A DNA stretch of 38,246 bases, from the NCBI GenBank assembly GCA_964389735.1, contig CAYMEJ010000004.1, positions 1 to 38,246 of the forward strand. The letters run 5' to 3'. The position numbers were made by a program, and so were the translations under genes. Numbering within the stretch: the stretch's first letter is position 1; every line of letters begins with the position of its first letter. The DNA is from JAQUVS01 sp964389735 (GTDB taxonomy: Bacteria > Bacillota_I > Bacilli_A > RF39 > UBA660). The notes under the pieces were generated by a model. That model was not told the origin of the DNA and ran no database searches. It saw only the letters and a list, made by a program, of their open reading frames with translations. This document shows, piece by piece, positions 1 to 6,703 of this stretch.

Positions 1-2
1 GG

Positions 3-1001
3 GAAAAAGAAACAAGACCATTTTTAAGAAGTAGAGAATTTTTATGGCAAGAAGGTCATACAGTTCATAGTACAGAAAAAGAAGCAATAGAAGAAACAGA
101 TAGAATGATGGATGTTTATCAATGGTTCCATCATGATATATTAGCAATACCATCAATTACTGGTAAGAAAACTGAAAAAGAAAAATTTGCTGGTGCTGAA
201 TATACTTTAACTAACGAAGCATTAATGTATAATGGAGTAGCACTTCAAGCAGGAACTAGTCATTATTTTGGTCAAAAATTTGCAGAGGCTTATGATGTAA
301 AATTCTTAAATAAAGAAAATAATTTAGAATATGTATATCAAACTTCTTGGGGAACTACTACAAGAATGATAGGTGGATTAATAATGGTTCATAGTGATGA
401 CTATGGATTAGTATTACCTCCTAGAATAGCACCTCAACAAGTAGTAATTATTCCTATAGGAACTAGTGAAGAAGTATTAGATTTATGTAATAAATTTGAA
501 GTAGAATTAAAGAAAAATAATATTTCAGTATATACTGATTTAACTGAAAAAACACCAGGATTCAAATTTGCAGAAGCAGAAGTTAATGGTATTCCAATAA
601 GAATAGAAATTGGTGAAAGAGACTTAAAAGAAAATAAGATAACATTTGTAAGAAGAGATACAAGAGAAAAAATAGTAGAAAATACTGATATTAATATTGT
701 TGAATATATAAATAATTTATTAGAAACTATTCAAAATGATATGTACAATAGAGCAATAGAAAGAAGAAATTCTTTAACATTTGAAGCACATAATTTAAAA
801 GAAATGGAACAAATATTAAATACTCAACCAGGTTTCATTCATGCTGACTGGTGTGGAGATAAAGAATGTGAAGTAAAAGTAAAAGAAATAAAAGGTTGTA
901 AATCAAGATGCATATTAGAAAATGAACCATTAATAGATGGAAAATGTGTATGCTGTGGTAAAGAAGCTAAACATCATGTTGTTTGGGGAATACAATATTA
1001 G
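3..1001 (+). CDS. proS: Prolyl-tRNA synthetase, C-terminal part (5' end outside window)
   Basis: Charges tRNA-Pro with proline in the cytoplasm. The open frame runs in from the left edge (first full codon at base 3), so the N-terminus is missing. The first visible residues include the class II motif TRPFLRSREFLWQEGHT. The anticodon-binding region follows, and the last 60 residues hold a cysteine-rich zinc-type tail (WCGDKEC, then CVCCGKEAK) ending in a tyrosine. This tail identifies the archaeal/eukaryal-like ProRS (type 3) rather than the long bacterial form with an editing insert. The stop at 999-1001 overlaps the ribosome site of glyQS, so the two synthetase genes probably form one operon. 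Identification is firm; only the missing start is unknown. Confidence 0.96.
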   Translation, partial: EKETRPFLRSREFLWQEGHTVHSTEKEAIEETDRMMDVYQWFHHDILAIPSITGKKTEKEKFAGAEYTLTNEALMYNGVALQAGTSHYFGQKFAEAYDVKFLNKENNLEYVYQTSWGTTTRMIGGLIMVHSDDYGLVLPPRIAPQQVVIIPIGTSEEVLDLCNKFEVELKKNNISVYTDLTEKTPGFKFAEAEVNGIPIRIEIGERDLKENKITFVRRDTREKIVENTDINIVEYINNLLETIQNDMYNRAIERRNSLTFEAHNLKEMEQILNTQPGFIHADWCGDKECEVKVKEIKGCKSRCILENEPLIDGKCVCCGKEAKHHVVWGIQY

Positions 1002-1012
1002 GAGGAATAAAA

Positions 1013-2398
1013 ATGAAAGAATTATCAATGCAAGAATTAGTAAACTTATGTAAGACATATGGATTTATATTTCAAGGTAGCGAAATATATGGTGGTCTTG
1101 CTAATACATGGGACTATGGTCCATTAGGAGTAAGATTAAAGAATAATATAAAAGATGCTTGGAGAAAAAGATTTATTCAAGAAAGACATAATTCCTATGA
1201 ATTAGATGCAGATATTTTAATGCATCCAAGAGTATGGGAAGCATCAGGTCACGTAGGAAGTTTTTCAGACCCTTTAATAGATTGTAAAGGATGTAAAATG
1301 AGACATAGAGCAGATAACTTAATAGAAGCATTTAATAGTGAGGCTCATCCTGATTCAATGACTCAAGAACAAATGATGGAATATATTAAAGAAAATAAAA
1401 TACCATGTCCAAAATGTGGTGGAACAGATTATACAGATATAAGACAATTTAATTTAATGTTCCAAACTTATAGAGGAGTAACACAAGATTCTAAAAATGT
1501 AGTATACCTAAGACCAGAAAATGCTCAAGGAGAATATGTAAACTATTTAAATGTACTTAGAAGTATGAGAACAAAATTACCATTCAGTATTGGTCAAATA
1601 GGAAAAGCATTTAGAAATGAAATAACACCAGGTAATTTTACTTTTAGAACNNNNNNNNNNAGAACTATAGAATTTGAACAAATGGAATTCCAAACTTTTT
1701 GTAAAGAAGGAAATGATTCAGAATTATATAATTATTTTAAAGAATACGGAAAACAATTCTTTATGGATTTAGGTCTTCCAAGTGAAAAATTAAGATACCA
1801 TGATCACGAAAAATTAGCACACTATGCAAAAGAAGCATGTGATATTGAATATCTATTCCCATTTGGATGGGGAGAAATAAATGGTACTCATAATAGAACT
1901 AATTTTGACTTATCTCGTCATCAAGAATATAGTGGTCAATCAATGGAATATTTAGATGAAGAAACAAGAGAAAAATTTATCCCATATATTATTGAATCAA
2001 CATATGGGCTTGATAGAACAGTATTAGCAGTATTATTTAACGCTTATGAAAAAGAAACATTAGAAAATAACGAAGAAAGAGAAGTGTTAAAACTTTCTCC
2101 ATATTTAGCACCATATAAAGCAGTAGTATTACCATTAATTAAAAAATATCATAGTGAAAAAGCAATAGAAATTTATGATAAATTAAGAAAACATTTTATG
2201 GTAGATTATGATGAATCAGGAAATATTGGTAAAAGATATAGAAGAGCAGATGTTATAGGTACACCATTTGCAATAACAATAGATGATTTAACATTAAATG
2301 AAAATACTGTAACTATTAGAAATAGAGATACAATGGAACAAGAAACAATTAATATTGATCAAATAGAAGAATATATTTCTAGTAAAATAAAATTTTAA
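1013..2398 (+). CDS. glyQS: Glycyl-tRNA synthetase, alpha2 type, interrupted by an N gap
   Basis: Charges tRNA-Gly with glycine. This is the single-chain homodimeric type, not the bacterial alpha/beta GlyQ+GlyS enzyme. The N-terminus has YGFIFQGSEIYGGLANTWDYGPLG, typical of the family. Two CxxC pairs (CKGCKMRH, CPKCGG) mark the zinc-type insert. Motif 2 (GKAFRNEITPGNF) is followed by 10 N at 1651-1660, then EFEQMEFQTF. The class II motif 3 (STYGLDRTVLAVL) and the anticodon-binding domain complete the protein. The ATG at 1013 is chosen because GGAGGAATAAA lies directly upstream; the longer in-frame start at 983 lies inside proS. As written the frame gives 461 residues including the N codons; the real protein is probably 456 (see findings). 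Confidence 0.96.
   Translation: MKELSMQELVNLCKTYGFIFQGSEIYGGLANTWDYGPLGVRLKNNIKDAWRKRFIQERHNSYELDADILMHPRVWEASGHVGSFSDPLIDCKGCKMRHRADNLIEAFNSEAHPDSMTQEQMMEYIKENKIPCPKCGGTDYTDIRQFNLMFQTYRGVTQDSKNVVYLRPENAQGEYVNYLNVLRSMRTKLPFSIGQIGKAFRNEITPGNFTFRXXXXRTIEFEQMEFQTFCKEGNDSELYNYFKEYGKQFFMDLGLPSEKLRYHDHEKLAHYAKEACDIEYLFPFGWGEINGTHNRTNFDLSRHQEYSGQSMEYLDEETREKFIPYIIESTYGLDRTVLAVLFNAYEKETLENNEEREVLKLSPYLAPYKAVVLPLIKKYHSEKAIEIYDKLRKHFMVDYDESGNIGKRYRRADVIGTPFAITIDDLTLNENTVTIRNRDTMEQETINIDQIEEYISSKIKF
1651..1660. other. Assembly gap of 10 N inside glyQS
   Basis: Ten undetermined bases. The left flank ends ...TTTTAGAAC and the right flank begins AGAACTATAG, so AGAAC is present on both sides. Removing one AGAAC copy plus the 10 N (15 bases) keeps the frame and restores the family motif as FRTIEFEQME. 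Confidence 0.95.
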
Positions 2399-2425
2399 GA
2401 GACTATTAAAGTCTCTTTTATTTTA
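2397..2425. terminator. Bidirectional terminator between glyQS and hydrolase
   Basis: AAGAGAC (2397-2403) pairs with GTCTCTT (2411-2417) around a 7-base loop and is followed by TTTATTTTAT. The convergent hydrolase gene ends at 2418, so the hairpin can serve both genes. Its left arm overlaps the glyQS stop codon. Confidence 0.8.
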
Positions 2426-3164
2426 TAAATTCATAAATAATATTATTAATCAAACTAGGGTACTGTAAATATGGAAAATGATCAGCTTCCTTTATTACTA
2501 TTAAAGCAGAAGTACTAATATATTTTTTAAATTTATAACCATCCTTTAAAGGTGTACTATTATCCTTTTCTCCCCATATTAATAATGTATCTAATTTAAT
2601 GTTTTTAATGTATTTGCTTAAATCATAATTAACTATATTTTTAAAAGTATTACTCATATTTTTATCAATATTTTTATAGTCATCTGAAGCAAAAATAGAA
2701 AATAATTTATTTAAATATTTTGTTTTAATTTTATTAGGTAAAAAAATACCTATTTTTTTTAGAAATTTATATAAGTAAGTTTTAAATTTTATTTTTCTTT
2801 TAAATCCTGCACTATCTAATAAAACAACTTTTTCAAAACTAATATTATAATATCCAATTAAAGTAGAAATAATTCTTCCTCCAAATGAATGACCAATAAT
2901 AATAGGATCAACAATATTAAATTCATCAAAGAATTCTCTAATAATATTAGAATAATCATATATATCTAAATCTCTATTAGGAAAATTACTAAATCCAAAT
3001 CCTGGATAGTCAAAAATATAAATAGTATATTTATCTTTAAAAAAATTAATTAATTCATCAAAAGTGTTTCTAGTATTTCCCCATCCAGGTAATATAACAA
3101 TAGTTTTATCTGAAGAACCATATTTTTCATAATAAATATTAATATCTTCATAGTTAAAATACAT
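2418..3164 (-). CDS. Alpha/beta-fold hydrolase
   Basis: A 248-residue cytoplasmic serine hydrolase of unknown substrate. It has the oxyanion-loop motif LPGWGNT near residue 30, FDYPGFGFS, the nucleophile elbow GHSFGG near residue 95, the acid region LLIWGEKDNSTP and the base in EADHFPYLQYP near the C-terminus. The catalytic Ser, Asp and His of the fold are therefore all present, and there is no signal peptide. The start is taken as ATG at 3164, because AGGTGAGTAAAATG gives the genome's normal AGGTGA site with 5-base spacing. The upstream GTG at 3173 would be the TG of that ribosome site. It is divergent from the MBL gene. Family members include esterases, lipases, C-C hydrolases and haloperoxidase-like enzymes, so no specific reaction can be named. 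Confidence 0.85.
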   Translation of the reverse strand: MYFNYEDINIYYEKYGSSDKTIVILPGWGNTRNTFDELINFFKDKYTIYIFDYPGFGFSNFPNRDLDIYDYSNIIREFFDEFNIVDPIIIGHSFGGRIISTLIGYYNISFEKVVLLDSAGFKRKIKFKTYLYKFLKKIGIFLPNKIKTKYLNKLFSIFASDDYKNIDKNMSNTFKNIVNYDLSKYIKNIKLDTLLIWGEKDNSTPLKDGYKFKKYISTSALIVIKEADHFPYLQYPSLINNIIYEFIK

Positions 3165-3189
3165 TTTACTCACCTAATATAAAATATGT

Positions 3190-3208
3190 TATAATATAAT
3201 ATAGGTGA
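3190..3208 (+). promoter_or_regulatory. -10 elements and ribosome site of the MBL gene
   Basis: Two overlapping TATAAT hexamers (3190-3195 and 3195-3200) are followed at once by ATAGGTGATAATATG. A transcript starting 6-7 bases after either -10 would begin at or next to the AGGTGA ribosome site. No clear -35 is visible. Confidence 0.55.
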
Positions 3209-3212
3209 TAAT

Positions 3213-3947
3213 ATGAAAATCAAGTTATTAGGTACAGGGAGTATTTCCTCAACATCATATAGTGCATCTGCAATAGTAAATAATAATACATTAATAGATA
3301 CACCAAATGGAATATATAAAAAATTATTAAAAGAAAAGGTAGAATTAGCAGATATAGAATATGTTATCTTTACTCATTTTCATGGTGATCATTTTTTTGA
3401 TATACCATTTATATTATTAGGAAGAAATGATAGAAAGAATAAAAAACCTCTAACTTTTATAGGTAATAGAGATACAAGAAAGAAGATATTACAAATAACT
3501 AAATTAGCATTCCCACATAGTTATATAAAAGTATTAAAAGAAGCTAATATAAAATATGTTAATTGTAATAGAATTAAGAACTTTGATATAGGAAATAATG
3601 TAAAAGTAAATAGTTTCAAAGTAAAACACGGGCATATGACAAAAGCTAATGGATATTCACTTAAATATAATTATAATATTGTAGTATTTACTGGAGATAC
3701 ATCATTATGTAAAGAAGTAGAAGAACAAGCTAATAAAGCAAACTATGTAATACTAGATACAACAAAAAAAGAAGGAAACGAAGCACACCTTGGAGTAGAC
3801 AACATTAAATACTTAGCAAGCAAATATAAAAATGTAAAGTTTATTTTAACGCATAAAGGACCATTCAGTGAAAAATTGTTGAAAGATATGATATTTATTA
3901 ATAATAATGTAATAAATCCAATGGATGATTATGAGTTTAATGTGTAA
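3213..3947 (+). CDS. MBL-fold metal-dependent hydrolase (RNase Z-like)
   Basis: A 244-residue member of the metallo-beta-lactamase superfamily. The dinuclear metal motif HxHxDH is T-HFHGDH with H55, H57, D59 and H60. A further ligand region is VKHGHMTKANGY, GDTSLC supplies the bridging aspartate and THKGPF the last histidine. The opening MKIKLLGTGSISST and the overall size resemble RNase Z and related phosphodiesterases. The flexible exosite arm of true tRNase Z is not evident, so the substrate (tRNA 3' trailer, cyclic nucleotide or other phosphodiester) is open. The start has a perfect AGGTGATAATATG site. A palindromic AT-rich hairpin at 3953-3973 follows the gene and may end its transcript before the 6S RNA promoter. 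Confidence 0.85.
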   Translation: MKIKLLGTGSISSTSYSASAIVNNNTLIDTPNGIYKKLLKEKVELADIEYVIFTHFHGDHFFDIPFILLGRNDRKNKKPLTFIGNRDTRKKILQITKLAFPHSYIKVLKEANIKYVNCNRIKNFDIGNNVKVNSFKVKHGHMTKANGYSLKYNYNIVVFTGDTSLCKEVEEQANKANYVILDTTKKEGNEAHLGVDNIKYLASKYKNVKFILTHKGPFSEKLLKDMIFINNNVINPMDDYEFNV

Positions 3948-3982
3948 ACTTAAAAAAAATACTAGTATTTTTTAAAAAACAT

Positions 3983-3990
3983 GGTATACT
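3983..3990 (+). promoter_or_regulatory. Extended -10 promoter of the 6S RNA
   Basis: TGG-TATACT-type sequence: TATACT at 3985-3990 with TG one base upstream. This places the transcript start near 3997, exactly where the closing stem of the RNA begins. No recognisable -35 is seen, as is common for extended -10 promoters. Confidence 0.6.
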
Positions 3991-3996
3991 ATAGTT

Positions 3997-4172
3997 ATCT
4001 GGAAGAGATGAGAACCTTTATATAAAACCGACTAATTGAACGATAAGGGAGTCTTGATCAGTAGTTTGTGTTGAATGCTTAGATTTTTCTAAGAATCCTG
4101 AAAACTACGTATGGACACCCACCTGTAATATACAGGTTTTATCGTTAGGTGATCTCTCTTCCGGATTTTTTT
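3997..4172 (+). ncRNA. ssrS: 6S RNA (RNA polymerase regulator)
   Basis: A roughly 175-nt structured RNA with no sensible ORF. ATCTGGAAGAGA (3997-4008) pairs over 12 bases with TCTCTTCCGGAT (4155-4166). This closing stem is followed by seven T, so it doubles as an intrinsic terminator. A large internal bubble follows, with a small hairpin on its 3' side (ACCTGTA 4121-4127 with TACAGGT 4131-4137). The apical arm pairs GTAGTTT (4061-4067) with AAACTAC (4102-4108) and CTTAGA (4078-4083) with TCTAAG (4088-4093). Closing stem, bubble with a 3'-side mini-hairpin and long apical arm is the 6S layout. As I recall, Bacillus subtilis bsrA also lies next to the tcdA homologue yrvM. 6S RNA mimics an open promoter and binds housekeeping RNA polymerase in stationary phase. 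The call rests on fold and synteny, not on a covariance search. Confidence 0.8.
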
Positions 4173-4190
4173 ATGGAAGGAAGTATTAAT

Positions 4191-4874
4191 ATGGGTACTT
4201 TTGATAGATTTGAAAAAATAATAGGAAAAGATAATTTAAATAAAATATCAAAAACGAAAGTTTTAGTTGTAGGCATAGGTGGAGTAGGTGGATACACTGT
4301 AGAATCACTAGTACGTTCAGGAATTGAAGATATAGTTATAATTGATTTTGATGTAGTAGACATTACTAACATCAATAGACAAATAATTGCACTTAATTCA
4401 ACAATTGGTAAGAAAAAAGTTGAAGTTATGAAAGAAAGATTATTAGATATTAATAAAAATTGTAAAGTAACTATATATGATTCATTTATCGATAAAACAA
4501 ATATTGATATAATTACAAAAGAAAAACCAGATTTTGTAGTAGATGCTTGCGATACTATGACTTCTAAAATGCTTATTATTGAAACATGTATAAATAACAA
4601 TATTAAGTTTATAACTAGTATGGGAACAGGTAATAAATTAGATCCTAGTAAATTAGAAATAACAGAACTTAATAAAACATCATATGATCCATTGGCAAAA
4701 GTATTAAGGAAATGGGCAAAAGATAATAAAATAAGAAGTAAAATACCAGTTTTATATAGTAATGAACACCCAATAAAAATAAGTGATAGAACTCCAGGAT
4801 CAACAAGTTTTGTGCCTTCTAGCGCTGGTTTATTAATAACAAGTTATATAATAAGAAAAATAATAGAAATGTAG
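4191..4874 (+). CDS. tcdA: tRNA threonylcarbamoyladenosine dehydratase (ThiF/E1-like)
   Basis: A 227-residue ATP-dependent enzyme that cyclises t6A at position 37 of ANN-decoding tRNAs to ct6A. The N-terminal Rossmann fold has GIGGVGGYTVESLVRSG (glycines at 28-34). IDFDVVDITNINRQ is the E1-like nucleotide-binding signature, and DACDTMTSK matches the TcdA family. The TcdA-specific block KLEITELNKTSYDPLAK and the tail RTPGSTSFVPSSAGLL separate it from ThiF, MoeB and HesA. The ATG at 4191 follows AAGGAAG; in-frame codons further upstream lie inside the 6S terminator stem. It is cotranscribed with nothing obvious. With mtaB in the same window, it suggests that t6A is modified in two different ways in this cell. 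Confidence 0.92.
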   Translation: MGTFDRFEKIIGKDNLNKISKTKVLVVGIGGVGGYTVESLVRSGIEDIVIIDFDVVDITNINRQIIALNSTIGKKKVEVMKERLLDINKNCKVTIYDSFIDKTNIDIITKEKPDFVVDACDTMTSKMLIIETCINNNIKFITSMGTGNKLDPSKLEITELNKTSYDPLAKVLRKWAKDNKIRSKIPVLYSNEHPIKISDRTPGSTSFVPSSAGLLITSYIIRKIIEM

Positions 4875-4894
4875 TTGCATTTTTATTTTTTTGT

Positions 4895-4900
4895 TATAAT
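4895..4900 (+). promoter_or_regulatory. -10 element of the SPFH gene
   Basis: TATAAT lies 26 bases before the ATG. TTGCAT at 4875-4880 is the only -35-like hexamer, but the spacing is just 14 bases, so the -35 is uncertain. Confidence 0.45.
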
Positions 4901-4926
4901 ATCATATATAGAAAGGAAGTAATGAT

Positions 4927-5721
4927 ATGGAAGATTTCGCAATAACAGTAATAGCAATACTAGTTGTATTAGTATTAAGTTCAATTAGACAAATTAATGA
5001 ATATGAAAGAGGTATATTATTTAAAAGAGGAAAATTTGCTAAAATTATGAATCCAGGTTGGAATATAGTATTACCAATTGTTAATTCATATAAGAAAGTA
5101 GATATTCGTACTAAAGCAGTAGATGTACCTGAACAAGATGCAATTACAAAAGATAATGTATCTATAACAATAAATGCAGTTATATATTACAAAATTTTTG
5201 ATGCATCTAAAGCAGTACTAGCAGTAGAAGATTTTAGATATGCTGTTAGTCAATTAGCACAAACTACAATGCGTAATGCAGTAGGAGCTGTTACTTTAGA
5301 TGAATTATTAGGAGAAAGAGAAAAAATCTCAGCAGAAATTTGTTCTATAATAGATAAGGAAACAGATCCATGGGGTGTTAAAGTAGAAAACGTTGAATTA
5401 AAAGATGTAGCACTACCAGAAGAAATGAAAAGAGTAATTGCTAAAGCAGCAGAAGCTGAAAGAGAAAAAGAAGCAGTTATAACAAAAGCAAAAGGTGAAG
5501 TAGAAGCAGCCAATAATTTAGCAGAAGCTGCTGCAACAATGTCAAATGCACCAGGAGCACTTCATTTAAGAACTTTAGCTACATTAAATGATTTAAGTAG
5601 TGATCAATCTAATACAGTAATATTTGCTATTCCAATAGAAATATTAAATGGTTTCCAAAATATAGGAAATTCCAAAAGTGTTCAAGAAGCAGTAGTAAAA
5701 ACAATTAACAAAGAAAAATAA
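4927..5721 (+). CDS. SPFH-domain membrane protein (stomatin/slipin-like)
   Basis: A 264-residue membrane-anchored scaffold protein. Residues 5-20 are a hydrophobic anchor, followed by the slipin start INEYERGILFKRGKF. The SPFH/Band-7 core comes next (PGWNIVLPIVNSYKKVDIR, ITKDNVSITINAVIYYK, ALPEEMKRVIAKAAEAEREK). An alanine- and glutamate-rich coiled coil (about 175-215) and a short C-terminal tail complete it. It probably forms membrane-associated oligomers. Many bacterial slipins sit beside an NfeD protein, but none is seen here, so this is a stand-alone slipin. The start has GGAAG upstream. It ends at a strong terminator shared with lexA. Confidence 0.88.
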   Translation: MEDFAITVIAILVVLVLSSIRQINEYERGILFKRGKFAKIMNPGWNIVLPIVNSYKKVDIRTKAVDVPEQDAITKDNVSITINAVIYYKIFDASKAVLAVEDFRYAVSQLAQTTMRNAVGAVTLDELLGEREKISAEICSIIDKETDPWGVKVENVELKDVALPEEMKRVIAKAAEAEREKEAVITKAKGEVEAANNLAEAAATMSNAPGALHLRTLATLNDLSSDQSNTVIFAIPIEILNGFQNIGNSKSVQEAVVKTINKEK

Positions 5722-5748
5722 AAGTAGACATACAATGTCTACTTTTTT
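5721..5748. terminator. Bidirectional terminator between SPFH gene and lexA
   Basis: Perfect 10-bp stem AAAGTAGACA (5721-5730) / TGTCTACTTT (5736-5745) with loop TACAA, followed by T on the + side and by an A-rich tract (T on the - side) upstream. It serves both convergent genes. Confidence 0.88.
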
Positions 5749-5760
5749 ATTGAAATAATT

Positions 5761-6378
5761 TTATAATTTTCTATATAATCCAATTACTTTTCCAAGTATC
5801 GAACAATTTGGTAATATAATAGGTTCCATATAATCATTTTCTGGTTGTAATCTAATATGATCACTTTCTTTATAGAAAGTTTTAACAGTAACTTCATTTT
5901 CTTCAGTCATTGCAACAACTGTATCGCCATTATTAGCAGTATTTTTTCTTTCTACAATTATAATATCTCCATCATATATACCAACATTAATCATTGATTC
6001 ACCACTTACTTTTAATGTAAAAACTTCTTTCTTAGCAGGAACCATACTAATTGGTAAAGTAAAATACTCATCAGGTATTTCAATAGCTTCAATAGGAGTA
6101 CCTGCAGTAACTTTACCTAATAAAGGAACGTTTATAACATTATCTTCTTTATCAGAAAATTCATTAGGAACTAATAATTCAATAGTTCTATTTTTTCCAA
6201 GTCCTTTTTTTATATAACCTTTATCTTCCAATTTAGTTAAATGAAAATGAATTGTTGCAGGAGAATTAAGTCCTATAATTGAACCAATTTCTCTTACCGT
6301 TGGAGGATAACCATTTTTAGCCATATATTCTTTAATTACATTAAGAATATCAGACTGTCTACCAGTTAATTTTTCCAT
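5761..6378 (-). CDS. lexA: LexA SOS repressor
   Basis: A 205-residue transcriptional repressor of the SOS response, inactivated by RecA-stimulated self-cleavage. The N-terminal winged helix is MEKLTGRQSDILNVIKEYM with PPTVREIGSIIGLNSPATIHFHL as wing and recognition helices. The cleavage site is Ala92-Gly93 in KVTAGTP. The catalytic Ser128 is in SGESMI and Lys166 in EVTVKTFYK. Spacing is nearly identical to Bacillus LexA. The start is ATG 6378: the ribosome site AAGGA lies 8 bases upstream, whereas the ATG at 6387 would abut it. The gene is divergent from a 49-aa SOS peptide and is autoregulated through a LexA-like box over its own -35. Confidence 0.97.
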   Translation of the reverse strand: MEKLTGRQSDILNVIKEYMAKNGYPPTVREIGSIIGLNSPATIHFHLTKLEDKGYIKKGLGKNRTIELLVPNEFSDKEDNVINVPLLGKVTAGTPIEAIEIPDEYFTLPISMVPAKKEVFTLKVSGESMINVGIYDGDIIIVERKNTANNGDTVVAMTEENEVTVKTFYKESDHIRLQPENDYMEPIILPNCSILGKVIGLYRKL

Positions 6379-6400
6379 ACACACCATCCTTACAATATCA

Positions 6401-6440
6401 ATGTTAACACATTAAGTGTAAAATGTCAAACAAATGTTTT
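6401..6440 (-). promoter_or_regulatory. lexA promoter with LexA-like operator (box 1)
   Basis: On the - strand TTGACA (6429-6424), 17 bases, then TAACAT (6406-6401). The -35 overlaps AAAC-AAAT-GTTT (6428-6439), a dyad of the LexA type. Repression by LexA would block RNA polymerase here, giving autoregulation. Confidence 0.75.
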
Positions 6441-6448
6441 ATATATTA

Positions 6449-6477
6449 TTGACACAAACACATGTTTGATATAAAAT
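6449..6477 (+). promoter_or_regulatory. SOS promoter with LexA-like operator (box 2)
   Basis: A consensus -35 TTGACA (6449-6454) and TAAAAT (6472-6477) stand 17 bases apart. The spacer holds a perfect dyad CAAAC-ACAT-GTTTG (6455-6468). Compared with the Gram-positive LexA box CGAAC-N4-GTTCG, the second base of each half-site is changed symmetrically. The promoter drives the 49-aa ORF at 6505. Confidence 0.75.
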
Positions 6478-6504
6478 GTAAGTATAAAGAAGGAGGAGTT
6501 AGTT

Positions 6505-6654
6505 ATGAAAACAAAAAAAGATATCAGTTTTATTGTAGTATTTTATATAGGAGTTGCATTATTTACAATATTTGCAAGTGATAGAATACAAAAATTAGAA
6601 AGTAAAGAGGACACAATTCAAAGAAATGAAAGTATTGTAATAAGAGTTCAATAA
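6505..6654 (+). CDS. Small SOS-controlled membrane peptide (YneA/SosA-like position)
   Basis: A 49-residue ORF with a strong ribosome site (AGGAGGAG, 7 bases before ATG). The N-terminus MKTKKD is basic, residues 7-25 form one membrane helix (FIVVFYIGVALFTIFAS), and the polar tail ends IVIRVQ. Charge predicts the tail outside the cell. It is divergent from lexA and sits behind a promoter with a LexA-like box. In Bacillus yneA and in Staphylococcus sosA, this position encodes an SOS-induced cell-division inhibitor with the same N-terminal helix. YneA continues into a LysM domain; here the protein stops where that would begin, and no LysM sequence follows in another frame. The role as division inhibitor is inferred from position, promoter and topology only. 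Nothing in the sequence suggests a broken gene. Confidence 0.75.
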   Translation: MKTKKDISFIVVFYIGVALFTIFASDRIQKLESKEDTIQRNESIVIRVQ

Positions 6655-6677
6655 AACTTTTTAATAATAATTTCCTG

Positions 6678-6686
6678 TGGTATAAT
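6678..6686 (+). promoter_or_regulatory. Extended -10 promoter of polA operon
   Basis: TGG-TATAAT (6678-6686) stands 17 bases before the polA start. It allows transcription independent of the upstream SOS peptide. No strong -35 is seen. Confidence 0.6.
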
Positions 6687-6703
6687 AACAATAGGTGATG
6701 AAT

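Noticed and set aside
983..1012. Longer N-terminus for glyQS starting inside proS
   Set aside because: The frame is open, but it would swallow its own ribosome site GGAGG; ATG 1013 matches the family start.
3953..3973. Perfect AT palindrome after the MBL gene as a firm terminator
   Set aside because: The arms AAAAAATACT/AGTATTTTTT have no loop and almost no GC; it may help termination but is too weak to list as a terminator.
4145..4600. 151-codon open frame on the - strand opposite tcdA
   Set aside because: It mirrors a clearly coding gene, runs into the 6S terminator and has Ser/Ile-rich antisense composition. The same applies to the other antisense frames in the window.
6655..6703. Remnant LysM domain of a broken yneA after the 49-aa ORF
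   Set aside because: The 49 bases between the stop and polA hold a promoter and ribosome site and no LysM-like reading in any frame; the ORF looks complete.
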